Made by a program: the position numbers and the translations under genes. This document shows, piece after piece, positions 19,215 to 27,593 of a stretch of DNA of 64,000 bases. The stretch lies in contig CAYYVQ010000009.1 in NCBI GenBank assembly GCA_964475205.1, forward strand, positions 10,634 through 74,633, in the 5' to 3' direction. The stretch is from CAYSRM01 sp964475205 (GTDB taxonomy: Bacteria; Verrucomicrobiota; Kiritimatiellia; UBA8416; CAYSRM01). The first letter of the stretch is position 1, and every line of letters begins with the position of its first letter. The notes under the pieces are model-generated. The model was given only the letters and a program-made list of their open reading frames with translations. It was not told the DNA's origin and made no database searches.

Positions 19215-20105
19215 ATGAGGAAAACTTTGACAGGCTTGAGTTTCTTCGACAGGGAATTCGGCGGAGCATACAGGGGACGGGTTCATCTTGTCACTGCTCG
19301 AGAGCGCGGAGGCAAAACCGTCATCGGTTTGCAGTTCCTGAAAAAGGGGCTTGAACTTGGCGAGCGGGGGATGATGCTTTCCGCTGAAGCCGCCCCGGAT
19401 CTTGCCATTCACGCCTCATCTATAGATTTGAACGTTGACGAAGCCACAGTTGCGGACAACCTTCTGCTTTTCGATTACAAGGACTACATCCAGGGCCGCG
19501 ATCATGAAGAAAACATAGTACTGCCCCCGGAAGGTTTTCAACAACTCAGCCGGATCATACAGGAAGAAGCCTTAAGCCGCGTAGTCCTCGATACGGCGCT
19601 GCCATGGATCAACATGGGACGCAAAGCCAACATGCAGGAACACGTGGTTTCTCTTGTGAGAGCTTTTGAACGCCTGGGCCCGACAACTTTGTTTACCCTG
19701 CCTAAGCCTGTATCTCCCGCGGCTCAGAAACTGCGTAAAACCATCCAGGCCAACGTCCCTGTGGCAATGACCATAGATTACTCTCCGGAAACCGGAAGAC
19801 GGACCTGGATACTCAATAAATACCTCGGGTCTGAAAAAAGCGAACAGTCAGTGGATATTGAATTCCGGCAGGGGACAGGATTTGCCGCTGCCCGCAATAA
19901 AGAAGCTGAACAACACCGGGGAGAAGATCTTCCCGATAATACCTTCAGCCGCTTTTCCAGAGAACATCCTGTAAGCACAGCGAAATCTTCAGATGATGAC
20001 GGTCAATCATCATCAGCCCCCGCTCCCTCCCCTGCCGAAGAGACCAAATCTGTGCAGAAAAAGAACACAGATCTGAGCTTCAGCAAAATAATGCTCTCCC
20101 AGTAA
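19215..20105 (+). CDS. RecA/KaiC-like ATPase with degenerate P-loop
   Basis: 296 residues. The fold pattern matches RecA-superfamily KaiC/GvpD-like proteins: a hydrophobic strand leading into TARERGGKT (about 28-36), a glycine-lysine-threonine P-loop variant, then a helix with LGERGMMLSAE, and later RVVLDTALPW as a Walker-B-like strand. The C-terminal 80 residues are Ser/Glu/Pro-rich and probably disordered. GGAAGTG precedes the ATG. It sits between a response regulator and an ExeA-type ATPase, so it is probably a signalling or regulatory ATPase acting with the receiver protein. Whether it binds ATP with this altered loop is uncertain. Confidence 0.65.
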   Translation: MRKTLTGLSFFDREFGGAYRGRVHLVTARERGGKTVIGLQFLKKGLELGERGMMLSAEAAPDLAIHASSIDLNVDEATVADNLLLFDYKDYIQGRDHEENIVLPPEGFQQLSRIIQEEALSRVVLDTALPWINMGRKANMQEHVVSLVRAFERLGPTTLFTLPKPVSPAAQKLRKTIQANVPVAMTIDYSPETGRRTWILNKYLGSEKSEQSVDIEFRQGTGFAAARNKEAEQHRGEDLPDNTFSRFSREHPVSTAKSSDDDGQSSSAPAPSPAEETKSVQKKNTDLSFSKIMLSQ

Positions 20106-20139
20106 CTTGCGATGAGCAGTAAAAACGGGTGAATGTTAT

Positions 20140-20991
20140 ATGTATTTTGAATATTGGAATCTCAGGGAAAGCCCTTTTCAGAATGTGTCGGACGCGCGCT
20201 ACATGTACTTTTCCGACCAGCACCAGGAGGCGCTTGCAAGACTGCTGTACCTGGTGGAGGGAAACAAACTCGGCGGCATGCTCGTAGGTCCTTACGGGGT
20301 CGGCAAATCAATGGTTCTGGAAAGCCTTGCAAAGAAAGTCCGGGATAAAGGCAACTCGCGCTTTCTTCTTATGGACGCATCGCGAACAGGGGTCTTCCCA
20401 CTCGCAAAGAAAATCCTCCGGGGCGTTGGCTGCTCGGAAACAGTTTACGATACCGCCGAAGTTCTTGATGTCGTGGAGGCTATATGCAATGAGTCACGCA
20501 GCGAACCGTCGCGGCTGGTCCTTGCAATAGACGAAGCGCACCTGCTGCGGGAAGCTGCCGCTTTTGAGTTCCTTCACCTTTTGTCCAATATCCGGCTGAG
20601 ACGCAACCATAATTCAGCCGCGGAACCAGCAATAACACTCATACTCTCCGGACACAATGAGCTTCTCACCGAAGCACAGGCCGACGGTGCGCTCTGTCAA
20701 AGGCTGCAGATGGTCTGGCGGCTCGGGCCGCTTAACCATGAACAGACAGTCGAATACGTTCAATCGCGTATAAGGGTTGCAGGCGGAGACATGTGGATTT
20801 TCGAGGAAAACGCCCTTTCAGAAGCGCACAAGGCCAGCGGCGGTATTCCCAGGGTCATTAATAATCTCTGTGATGTGGCCATGGTCATGGGCGCGGCCGA
20901 TCGAGCTTCCAGGATCGATGCGACAATCATGCGCCGGGCCATTGCAGAAGTAAACCCGGCTTTGACGGCGCAGCAGGAAAGCAATGCATGA
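20140..20991 (+). CDS. ExeA/GspA-like AAA ATPase
   Basis: 283 residues. The start MYFEYWNLRESPF is the typical opening of ExeA-type ATPases and of the ATPase associated with exosortase/exopolysaccharide loci. Walker A is GPYGVGKS (50-57), Walker B LVLAIDEAH (about 126-134), followed by a sensor strand (TLILSGHNE) and an arginine-rich C-terminal lid. Unlike true ExeA it lacks a C-terminal peptidoglycan-binding domain. Its stop overlaps the next start (ATGA at 20988). Proximity to a polysaccharide synthase locus suggests a role in capsule or secretion control; the partner is unknown. Confidence 0.85.
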   Translation: MYFEYWNLRESPFQNVSDARYMYFSDQHQEALARLLYLVEGNKLGGMLVGPYGVGKSMVLESLAKKVRDKGNSRFLLMDASRTGVFPLAKKILRGVGCSETVYDTAEVLDVVEAICNESRSEPSRLVLAIDEAHLLREAAAFEFLHLLSNIRLRRNHNSAAEPAITLILSGHNELLTEAQADGALCQRLQMVWRLGPLNHEQTVEYVQSRIRVAGGDMWIFEENALSEAHKASGGIPRVINNLCDVAMVMGAADRASRIDATIMRRAIAEVNPALTAQQESNA

Positions 20992-21368
20992 GAGAGTGGG
21001 GTTCCATGTTAACTGTTACCGGCGTGATAGCCACAGTAATCAGCGTACTTTTTGCGCTTGCAGCTTTCTATGTCCAGTGGCGCCGCCAGCAGGGCCAGGA
21101 CCAGGAAGATACCATAGAGGATCAAATGGAGCGTGACCGGATCGAAACCGAAGAATCTACAGCGCAGCCGTTTAATCTTATAGAATCCGCCGCCAAAACC
21201 CAGCAACCAGCACCCAGCATCCAGCATCCAGCATCCAGCAACCAGCATCCAGCAACCAGCATCCAGCATCCAGCCCCATCGGAATCACCGTTCCGGCGCT
21301 ATACCCCACACGGCTCCGAAGAAACGGTAACTCCGTCTTTCAGCGAAGACGAATATGTCTGGGAATAA
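20988..21368 (+). CDS. Small single-pass membrane protein with heptad repeat tract
   Basis: 126 residues. One membrane helix at about residues 8-27, then a charged linker (about 35-55, rich in Gln, Asp, Glu), then a repetitive stretch (PAPSIQHPASS and similar) that is the translation of the 7-base DNA repeat at 21200-21276. The C-terminus is acidic and ends YVWE. It starts within the ExeA stop (ATGA overlap); an internal ATG at 21009 is also plausible. It is probably the membrane anchor of the upstream ATPase pair. The repeat is likely a DNA insertion that the protein tolerates. Confidence 0.6.
   Translation: MREWGSMLTVTGVIATVISVLFALAAFYVQWRRQQGQDQEDTIEDQMERDRIETEESTAQPFNLIESAAKTQQPAPSIQHPASSNQHPATSIQHPAPSESPFRRYTPHGSEETVTPSFSEDEYVWE
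21200..21276 (+). repeat. 7-base tandem repeat array A (ccagcan, 11 units)
   Basis: Eleven consecutive units: ccagcaa, ccagcac, then mostly ccagcat with ccagcaa interspersed, ending ccagccc. It lies inside the small membrane protein gene, in frame. Seven bases times three gives a 21-base, seven-residue protein period. Confidence 0.95.
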
Positions 21369-21433
21369 GCAGGCTCAATCCCCGAAACCAGTCTCATCGT
21401 AACTCATAATCGTAATCAAAACTCATAATCTTG

Positions 21434-21447
21434 ATGAATAGATCAGG
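21434..21447 (-). repeat. Solo copy of 14-base IS1380-type terminal repeat
   Basis: atgaatagatcagg, identical to the right end of the MITE at 22698-22711. No matching left end is found upstream. It overlaps the possible first codons of the HAD gene. Confidence 0.75.
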
Positions 21448-21451
21448 TTAT

Positions 21452-22351
21452 ATGCCAACTTTATCTCCACAGCATAATTCGCTTGTCTGCATCGATTCTG
21501 ACGGCTGCGTGTTTGACACAATGGAGATCAAACAGAAACGTTGCATCCAGCCGCGCATAGTATCACACTGGAAACTCGAACCCGTTCGGAAGTATGTCCT
21601 TGAAACAGCAGAATTCGTGAACCTGTACTCCCGGTGGCGCGGAACTCACCGGTTTAAAGCCCTGCTGCTTGTTTTTGATTTCCTGAAAGAAAGGCCCGAA
21701 GTCATGAACTCCGGCATCAAGACCCCGGATCTCGTCGAACTGCGTAAATTCGTGGAATCGGGACGTCCGCTCGGCAATGCTTCACTCGCCGCCGAAATGG
21801 CTTCAGCGGCCAATCCTGAGTTATCGTCTGTCCTGGAATGGAGCAATTCGGTAAACAAGGATATAGAGCGTATAGCCGCCGGTGTTCCTCCGTTTCCGCA
21901 GGCATTAAAAGGACTGGCGCGAATACAGGCAAACTCCGACTGCGTCTGCGTGTCGCAAACTCCGCGCAAAACACTCTTGCGGGAATGGCAGGCACATGGC
22001 ATAGATAATCGGGTTTCGCTCATAACAGGCCAGGAAGCAGGAACCAAAGAGAGCCAGATTAAGACAGCGTCGGGAAATAAATACGGCAAAAATAGAATTC
22101 TGGTAATAGGAGACTCGCCTGGCGACCTCGCGGCTGCGGAATCATGCGGCTCATGTTTCTTTCCCATAGAACCGGCGCGGGAAAATAAATCGTGGCGCTT
22201 CTTCTGCGAAGAAGCTTATGAAAGGTTCCTTTCCGGCAATTATACCCCCCAATTTCAACAAAAACTTGTAGACCGATTCAAAGAGATGCTACCTTCACAG
22301 CCTCCATGGTTGTCTATAAAAGATGGAAAAAAGCAAGTGGCGGGAATCTGA
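21452..22351 (+). CDS. HAD-superfamily phosphatase-like hydrolase
   Basis: About 299 residues from ATG 21452 (ATG at 21434 is also in frame, but its codons are a mobile-element terminal repeat). Motif I is IDSDGCVFDT, the DxD nucleophile pattern; the late motif is VIGDSPGDLAAAE, the HAD metal-binding GDxxxD. Between them lies a helical cap of about 120 residues, and a Thr (VSQTPRKT) fits motif II. Substrate unknown; such HADs act on small phosphorylated metabolites. It could belong to the upstream operon, but the 80-base gap with the terminal repeat suggests separate expression. Confidence 0.75.
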   Translation: MPTLSPQHNSLVCIDSDGCVFDTMEIKQKRCIQPRIVSHWKLEPVRKYVLETAEFVNLYSRWRGTHRFKALLLVFDFLKERPEVMNSGIKTPDLVELRKFVESGRPLGNASLAAEMASAANPELSSVLEWSNSVNKDIERIAAGVPPFPQALKGLARIQANSDCVCVSQTPRKTLLREWQAHGIDNRVSLITGQEAGTKESQIKTASGNKYGKNRILVIGDSPGDLAAAESCGSCFFPIEPARENKSWRFFCEEAYERFLSGNYTPQFQQKLVDRFKEMLPSQPPWLSIKDGKKQVAGI

Positions 22352-22359
22352 GAGGTTAG

Positions 22360-22711
22360 CCTGATCTATTCATCAACTTCGTAATGAGAGTGCGCAGCCC
22401 CCATATCTCACAGGAGTTCGTAGTGAGAGCGTGGAAAGTGATGCTGCGAGGGTGCAAATTGGTAAAACGCCGGAGCAGCCGTATAGACATACTGCAATCT
22501 GGCGTTTTGCCACTTCGCGCCGTCGCAGTGGCGCTATCCGCGCTCGCAGCAGGAATTTTGTGAGATATGCGGGCAGGTTGCTTTAGATCAATGGCTTTGC
22601 GCAGATAGCCGGGTGAAGGCGTATGAACATACGTCAAGATCGGCTGGCCAGCAAAGTCGTTGAAATGAAGTGACATGCACACTCGTAATAGATTTTTATG
22701 AATAGATCAGG
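22360..22711. mobile_element. MITE with IS1380-type ends
   Basis: 352 bases bounded by perfect inverted 14-base ends (cctgatctattcat at 22360-22373; its complement at 22698-22711) that start with CC. A perfect 4-base direct repeat, ttag, flanks it at 22356-22359 and 22712-22715, as expected for target duplication by IS1380-family transposases (ends CC, 4-5 base duplication). It has no transposase. An inner inverted repeat lies at 22397-22418 and 22554-22574. Confidence 0.8.
22397..22574. repeat. Inner imperfect palindromic element, copy 1
   Basis: The left arm (gcccccatatctcacagg) is nearly complementary to the right arm (aattttgtgagatatgcgggc). The right half, gcagcaggaattttgtgag onward, closely matches the element at 47853-47953, so the MITE contains a member of a second repeat family. 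Confidence 0.55.
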
Positions 22712-22757
22712 TTAGACTTAAAACATTAACAGAATGGCTTCACGCAAAGGAGCGCGC

Positions 22758-23279
22758 ATGAACGGTTACGTTCAGGTTTACACGGGCAACGGAAAAGGAA
22801 AGACAACTGCCGCGTTGGGCCTTATTATGAGAGCTTCGGGCGCAGGCCTGAAATCATACTTCTGCCAATTCATAAAAGGACAGCCTTCATCGGAGCTTAA
22901 AGTTCTGACTGAATCCCTGCCGGGCGTAACCTGTGTGCAATATGGACTGGGCCGCTTTTTTACACCGGGCCATAACCCTTCGCTGGAAGATATCAATGCG
23001 GCCCGGAAAGGCATCCGCGCCCTTGAAACCGCTATGCTAAGCGGCAGTTACAACCTGGCGGTCGCCGACGAAATCATCGTTGCCGTGAAAATCGGTCTGG
23101 TTAAAATGGAACAGGTCTGCCGACTCATAGACCTTAAGCCGGACAATCTGGAACTTGTTCTCACAGGAAGGGACGCGCCCCCTGAAATTATCGCCAGGGC
23201 AGACCTTGTAACCGAGATGCGCAACATCAAACACTATTTCAGCCAGAATGTCCGCGCAAGGAAGGGAGTCGAATACTGA
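22758..23279 (+). CDS. cobO: Corrinoid adenosyltransferase (CobA/CobO/BtuR type)
   Basis: 173 residues from ATG 22758, chosen because AAAGGAG lies just upstream; the ATG at 22734 adds eight residues not seen in the family. The P-loop is GNGKGKTTAA near the N-terminus. NLAVADEI and VLTGRDAP are family signatures, and the C-terminal EMRNIKHYF...ARKGVEY matches BtuR. It transfers the adenosyl group of ATP to cob(I)alamin to make the B12 coenzyme, in the cytoplasm. No other B12 gene and no B12 riboswitch is seen. It precedes rhaA and rhaB, suggesting a link to rhamnose or propanediol metabolism. Confidence 0.93.
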   Translation: MNGYVQVYTGNGKGKTTAALGLIMRASGAGLKSYFCQFIKGQPSSELKVLTESLPGVTCVQYGLGRFFTPGHNPSLEDINAARKGIRALETAMLSGSYNLAVADEIIVAVKIGLVKMEQVCRLIDLKPDNLELVLTGRDAPPEIIARADLVTEMRNIKHYFSQNVRARKGVEY

Positions 23280-23280
23280 C

Positions 23281-23394
23281 ATGGATTATCAGGCTGTAAA
23301 CAGTTTACCAGAATACCGCACTCACCGCCGGGAGGCTCGGACCAAAAAGGCCCAACCTGCCGGCGCTCCTGCAAAAAAAGCTGAGGGCCATTAA
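23281..23394 (+). CDS. Possible 37-aa small protein between cobO and rhaA
   Basis: The frame starts one base after the cobO stop and ends just before rhaA. The product is basic (MDYQAVNSLPEYRTHRREAR, then Lys, Ala and Pro rich). AAGGGAG lies about 14 bases upstream, within the cobO end. No known family; it could be chance. Confidence 0.3.
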   Translation: MDYQAVNSLPEYRTHRREARTKKAQPAGAPAKKAEGH

Positions 23395-23423
23395 AAAAAT
23401 TGAGAAAACATGGAGGCATAACA

Positions 23424-24713
23424 ATGCAGACTGTTCCAGAATATAATTCCGCAAAGCTTAGCAAGGCCTATAATTACGCCAGCGAGTACTATGCGGCATA
23501 TGGCATAAATACGGACAAGGCAATTGAGCATGCCCTGGCTGTGCCCGTATCCGTCCACTGCTGGCAGGCAGACGACGTTCAGGGCTTCGAGCAGCAGTTT
23601 TCATCGGAAGACGGCGGCATTATGGCCACAGGCAATTACCCCGGAAGAGCAAGGAACGGAAATGAACTGCGGCAGGATCTCGATAAAGCGCTGGAGCTTC
23701 TACCCGGCCGACATCGTGTCAATATTCATGCGTTTTACTGCGAGAAAAATCAGCCCGGGATGGATCGCGATGAGTTGAGCCCTGACCACTTCTCCAACTG
23801 GATTCACTGGGCCGTGAACAGAAAAACAGCCCTCGATTTCAACACCTCTTTCTTCGCCCACCCCAGGGCCGCTGATGGTTTCACACTCTCACACCCGGAT
23901 AAGGCTATCCGCGATTTCTGGATAAAACACGCCGTGGCATGCCGATTCATCGCCGAAGAATTCGCCAGGAAGACAGGATATCCCTGCGTTTTGAATCATT
24001 GGACACCTGACGGGTCAAAGGATATGCCCTCCGACCGCTGGTCCCCGCGCAGACGTCTGGCTGAATCAATGGACAGGATTTTGAACGAGTCAAAAAACGT
24101 GGATCCGAATCTATGCCGGGACGCGATCGAGAGCAAATTGTTTGGAATCGGAAGCGAATCTTACGTCGTCGGCTCGGCTGAATTCTGCAATCACTACGCA
24201 TTGACCCGGAAAATCCTGTATTGCCTGGATATGGGCCATTTCCATCCCACCGAAACCATAGACGATAAGATATCCGCCCTGCTCCAGTTCCACCCCGAAA
24301 TACTTATTCACGTCAGCCGTCCGGTAAGGTGGGACAGCGATCATGTTGTGCTTTTTAATGACGATCTCCGGAATGTCTTTCTCGAGATTGCCAGAGGCAC
24401 AGCGTGGGACAGGGTCAGAATAGCTCTTGATTTCTTCGACGCCAGCATCAACCGCATAGCAGCTTACATCATCGGCGCCAGGGCTACCAGGATGGCAATC
24501 CTGTACGCCCTCCTGGACCCGCGCGCCGCGCTCAAGGAATCCGAAACAGAAATCCATGGCGCCCGGCGGCTGGCATTGTTCGAACAGATGCGCATAATGC
24601 CGTTTCAGGCTGTATGGGATACGTTATGCGAACATGCCGGCGTGCCGCCAGGCATGGTATGGATGAATGAAATAGAAAAATATGAACAGGAAGTTTTGAA
24701 CAGCCGCTCATAA
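23424..24713 (+). CDS. rhaA: L-rhamnose isomerase
   Basis: 429 residues from ATG 23424, which has GGAGG eight bases upstream. It aligns by eye along its length with E. coli RhaA: VPVSVHCWQADDV, GGIMATGNYPGRARN, ADGFTLSHPDKAIRDFW, ESKLFGIGSESYVVGSAEF, CLDMGHFHPTE, SRPVRWDSDHVV and LDFFDASINRIAA are all present, including the metal-binding Glu, Asp and His residues. It converts L-rhamnose to L-rhamnulose in the cytoplasm. Followed by rhaB after 47 bases. No rhamnulose-1-phosphate aldolase gene lies nearby. Confidence 0.97.
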   Translation: MQTVPEYNSAKLSKAYNYASEYYAAYGINTDKAIEHALAVPVSVHCWQADDVQGFEQQFSSEDGGIMATGNYPGRARNGNELRQDLDKALELLPGRHRVNIHAFYCEKNQPGMDRDELSPDHFSNWIHWAVNRKTALDFNTSFFAHPRAADGFTLSHPDKAIRDFWIKHAVACRFIAEEFARKTGYPCVLNHWTPDGSKDMPSDRWSPRRRLAESMDRILNESKNVDPNLCRDAIESKLFGIGSESYVVGSAEFCNHYALTRKILYCLDMGHFHPTETIDDKISALLQFHPEILIHVSRPVRWDSDHVVLFNDDLRNVFLEIARGTAWDRVRIALDFFDASINRIAAYIIGARATRMAILYALLDPRAALKESETEIHGARRLALFEQMRIMPFQAVWDTLCEHAGVPPGMVWMNEIEKYEQEVLNSRS

Positions 24714-24760
24714 TCGAAAATTGAGTCGGTGCGAAAGACAACCTGCGGGAGGTAGTATCT

Positions 24761-26260
24761 ATGACGAAACACAAGGTGTACCTGGCGGTGGATATAGGCG
24801 CGGGGAGCGGAAGAGTTGTCGCAGGAATTCTTCAAAAAGAACGTCTCAGGCTGGAAGAAGTATATCGTTTCTCAAACGACCCGGTAAAGTTAACCGGATC
24901 GCTTCACTGGAACGCGCCCGGCCTTTTCCTTGAAATCAAGCACGGCATCCGAAAGGCCGCGGCAAAATACGGAAAAGCCCTGGCCTGCGCCGGAGTAGAC
25001 ACATGGGGAGTCGATTACGGCTACCTTGATAAACACGGCCGCCTGCTGGGAATCCCCTTCTGTTACCGCGACCAGAGAACCGACGACGTAAGCAAAGCTC
25101 TTTTTGAAATTATACCGTCCCGGGAAATCTACGAGACCACGGGCATTCAGTTCATGTTCTTCAACACATTGTTCCAAATCTACTCGGAAGTCCTTGACGG
25201 ATCTCCCGTCCATAACACTGCAGATCGCCTGCTCTTCATGCCGGATCTCATCAACTACTGGCTTACCGGGGTCAAGACAAACGAAAGCACAATTGCCAGC
25301 ACGAGCCAGATGATAGACGCCCGTTCCGGGTTATGGGCCCGGAACATGTTGAAGAAACTCGGTATTCCATCATCTTTCCTGGCCGAAACAGTTGACCCTT
25401 GCAGCTGCATCGGGCATCTGCTGCCGGATATCGCCGAAGAAACAGGCGCAGGCAAACTGAATGTTGTTGCGCCCGGATGCCACGATACCGCTTCGGCTGT
25501 GGCAGCCGTTCCGGCAGCAGGCAGCAACTATGTATACATAAGTTCCGGAACATGGTCGTTAATGGGCTTTCTGTCAAAAAAACCGGTCATCACAGACAAG
25601 AGCTTTGAGCACGGTTTCACTAACGAGAGAGGAGTCGAGAACGATTACCGCATCCTTAAGAATATCTCCGGACTTTGGATCATTCAGGAATGCCGCAAAA
25701 AATGGGCCGCAGAAGGACAGGAAATGAATTATGATACCCTTACTTCCCTTGCATCCGGGGCAAAGCCGTTTGCTGCATTTATTTATCCGGACTGGTCCGG
25801 ATTTGCCAAACCAGGCGATATGCCCTCGCGCATAAAGGACTTCTGCAGAAAAACCGGGCAGAAAGCTCCAGGGGACACAGGCTCTATTGTGCGCACTGCA
25901 CTCGAGGCGCTGGCCCTGCGGTATCGGTCGGTTCTCTCGAACATAGAAGAAATCCGCGGTGAAAAAGTCGATACCATCCATATTGTGGGCGGAGGCTGTC
26001 TGAACACGCTTCTGAACCAGTTCGCCGCCGACGCAACAGGCAAACGGGTTGTAGCAGGGCCAACCGAAGCAACAGCAACCGGAAATATCATGGCGCAGTT
26101 GCTGGCAGACGGCATGATCGCTTCGCTCAACGAAGGAAGGGACATCCTCAAAGAATCAATTGAAACGAATGTGTATGAACCCGGGGACCGCGGCAGGTGG
26201 GAAGACGCATATTCCAGCTATATAAAAATAGAAGGAATCCTCCAGGCTCAGCGATTCTAA
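24761..26260 (+). CDS. rhaB: Rhamnulokinase
   Basis: 499 residues, close to the 489 of E. coli. FGGY-kinase N-terminal motif VDIGAGSGRV, the catalytic region CAGVDTWGVDYG (about 81-92), the FCYRDQRTDD substrate loop, the ATP-site YISSGTWSLMG and the C-terminal HIVGGGCLNTLLNQFAADATG. GGGAGG precedes the ATG by about eight bases. It phosphorylates L-rhamnulose at C1 with ATP, the second step of rhamnose use, in an operon with rhaA. The next steps (aldolase, lactaldehyde handling) must be elsewhere. Confidence 0.97.
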   Translation: MTKHKVYLAVDIGAGSGRVVAGILQKERLRLEEVYRFSNDPVKLTGSLHWNAPGLFLEIKHGIRKAAAKYGKALACAGVDTWGVDYGYLDKHGRLLGIPFCYRDQRTDDVSKALFEIIPSREIYETTGIQFMFFNTLFQIYSEVLDGSPVHNTADRLLFMPDLINYWLTGVKTNESTIASTSQMIDARSGLWARNMLKKLGIPSSFLAETVDPCSCIGHLLPDIAEETGAGKLNVVAPGCHDTASAVAAVPAAGSNYVYISSGTWSLMGFLSKKPVITDKSFEHGFTNERGVENDYRILKNISGLWIIQECRKKWAAEGQEMNYDTLTSLASGAKPFAAFIYPDWSGFAKPGDMPSRIKDFCRKTGQKAPGDTGSIVRTALEALALRYRSVLSNIEEIRGEKVDTIHIVGGGCLNTLLNQFAADATGKRVVAGPTEATATGNIMAQLLADGMIASLNEGRDILKESIETNVYEPGDRGRWEDAYSSYIKIEGILQAQRF

Positions 26261-26264
26261 TTAG

Positions 26265-26339
26265 ATTCCGTTGAAAAACTTGTATAGTGGGGCGTCAGCC
26301 CAGTTACATTTTATTGATGACAGGGTTTTTCAACGGAAT
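26265..26339. repeat. 15-base perfect inverted repeat (75-base element)
   Basis: attccgttgaaaaac at 26265-26279 and its exact complement at 26325-26339, with a 45-base centre. It lies just after the rhaB stop, so it could end the rha transcript, but no T-run follows it. The shape also fits a very short MITE. Confidence 0.6.
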
Positions 26340-26360
26340 AAATTTTTAAGATTTAAACCC

Positions 26361-26522
26361 CCAGCACCCAGCATCCAGCANNNNNNNNNNNNNNNNNNNN
26401 NNNNNNNNNNNNNNNNNNNNNNNNNNNNNNNNNNNNNNNNNNNNNNNNNNNNNNNNNNNNNNNNNNNNNNNNNNNNNNNNCCAGCACCCAGCATCCAGCA
26501 TCCAGCATCCAGCCCCCAGCAT
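26361..26522 (+). repeat. 7-base tandem repeat array B with assembly gap
   Basis: ccagcac/ccagcat units from 26361 to 26380, then exactly 100 N (26381-26480), then six more units to 26522. The N run is a placeholder, so the true array length is unknown. Confidence 0.95.
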
Positions 26523-26582
26523 CCCCTTGACACACCTCATGGCGGTTGGTTATCATCACGGGTCAACCACTAGGGGGCATTA

Positions 26583-27581
26583 ATGAGCAAAGACATCGAG
26601 GCAGCCGAAAAACTCGCAGATGCGCGCAAACAACTGGAAGAAGGCATATCAAAGGTAATCGTCGGACAGAAAGAAGTAATCGAACAGCTCCTGATAGGTC
26701 TTTTCTGCAATCAGCACGCCCTGATGGTCGGGGTGCCGGGACTGGCAAAGACTCTGATTGTTTCCACACTTGCCAGGCTCCTTGGTCTTGGCTTCAAAAG
26801 GATCCAGTTCACACCTGACCTCATGCCGTCGGATATCACGGGAACTGATATTATGCAGGAGGACCCTGAAACAGGGCGCCGCGCATTTGAATTTGCCCAG
26901 GGCCCGCTTTTTTCAAATCTTATACTGGCCGATGAAATAAACCGGACCCCGCCAAAAACCCAGGCCTCGCTCCTGGAAGCCATGCAGGAAAGACAGGTGA
27001 CCGCCGGAAGAACCACTTACCGTCTCAATGCCCCGTTCTTCGTCCTGGCCACACAAAACCCCATCGAACAGGAAGGCACGTATCCCCTGCCCGAAGCCCA
27101 GCTTGACAGATTCATGCTGAACATTCTCCTGGATTATCCTTCGCGCGAGGAAGAAACAGAAATCCTTAAAAAAACAACCGTAGATCAGGATGTCGAGCTG
27201 AAGCCGGTATTGCACGCCGAAGAAATCACTGAACTGCAACATATTGTCCGGCGTGTGCCCGTAGGCGAGCATGTGTTCAGTTACACTCTTGATCTTGTTC
27301 GAAAAACCCGTCCAGCCGATCAACAAGCCCCGCAATATGTCAGGGACTGGGTCGAATTCGGGGCCGGACCAAGAGCCGGACAGAATATGATACTCGGCGC
27401 AAAGGCAAGAGCCCTCATGGAAGGTCGCTTCTACGTTACCTGCAGTGACATACGCCGCTTGTCGCTGCCGGTCATGCGACACCGCATAGGCACCAATTTC
27501 AACGCCGAATCAGAAGGAATAACCGCCGACAATATTGTCGAACGAATCACAAAAGAAACCCCGGAACCCTCTGCCGATTGA
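26583..27581 (+). CDS. MoxR family AAA+ ATPase (right module)
   Basis: 332 residues. Walker A GVPGLAKT at about 50-57, Walker B LILADEIN at about 113-120, then NRTPPKTQASLLEAMQERQ and LATQNPIEQEGTYPLPEAQ. GGGGG lies six bases before the ATG. It leads a tight plus-strand series (DUF58 after 12 bases, then two VWA membrane proteins with ATGA overlaps). MoxR ATPases are chaperone-like and act on VWA or membrane partners; here the likely clients are the downstream proteins. Confidence 0.95.
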   Translation: MSKDIEAAEKLADARKQLEEGISKVIVGQKEVIEQLLIGLFCNQHALMVGVPGLAKTLIVSTLARLLGLGFKRIQFTPDLMPSDITGTDIMQEDPETGRRAFEFAQGPLFSNLILADEINRTPPKTQASLLEAMQERQVTAGRTTYRLNAPFFVLATQNPIEQEGTYPLPEAQLDRFMLNILLDYPSREEETEILKKTTVDQDVELKPVLHAEEITELQHIVRRVPVGEHVFSYTLDLVRKTRPADQQAPQYVRDWVEFGAGPRAGQNMILGAKARALMEGRFYVTCSDIRRLSLPVMRHRIGTNFNAESEGITADNIVERITKETPEPSAD

Positions 27582-27593
27582 GGCGCTAAAAGT

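Noticed and set aside
21200..21276. Possible CRISPR array
   Set aside because: Units are 7 bases with no spacers and no cas genes nearby; simple tandem repeat.
22360..22757. Cobalamin riboswitch upstream of cobO
   Set aside because: No B12-box pattern found; the region is a MITE with its own inverted ends.
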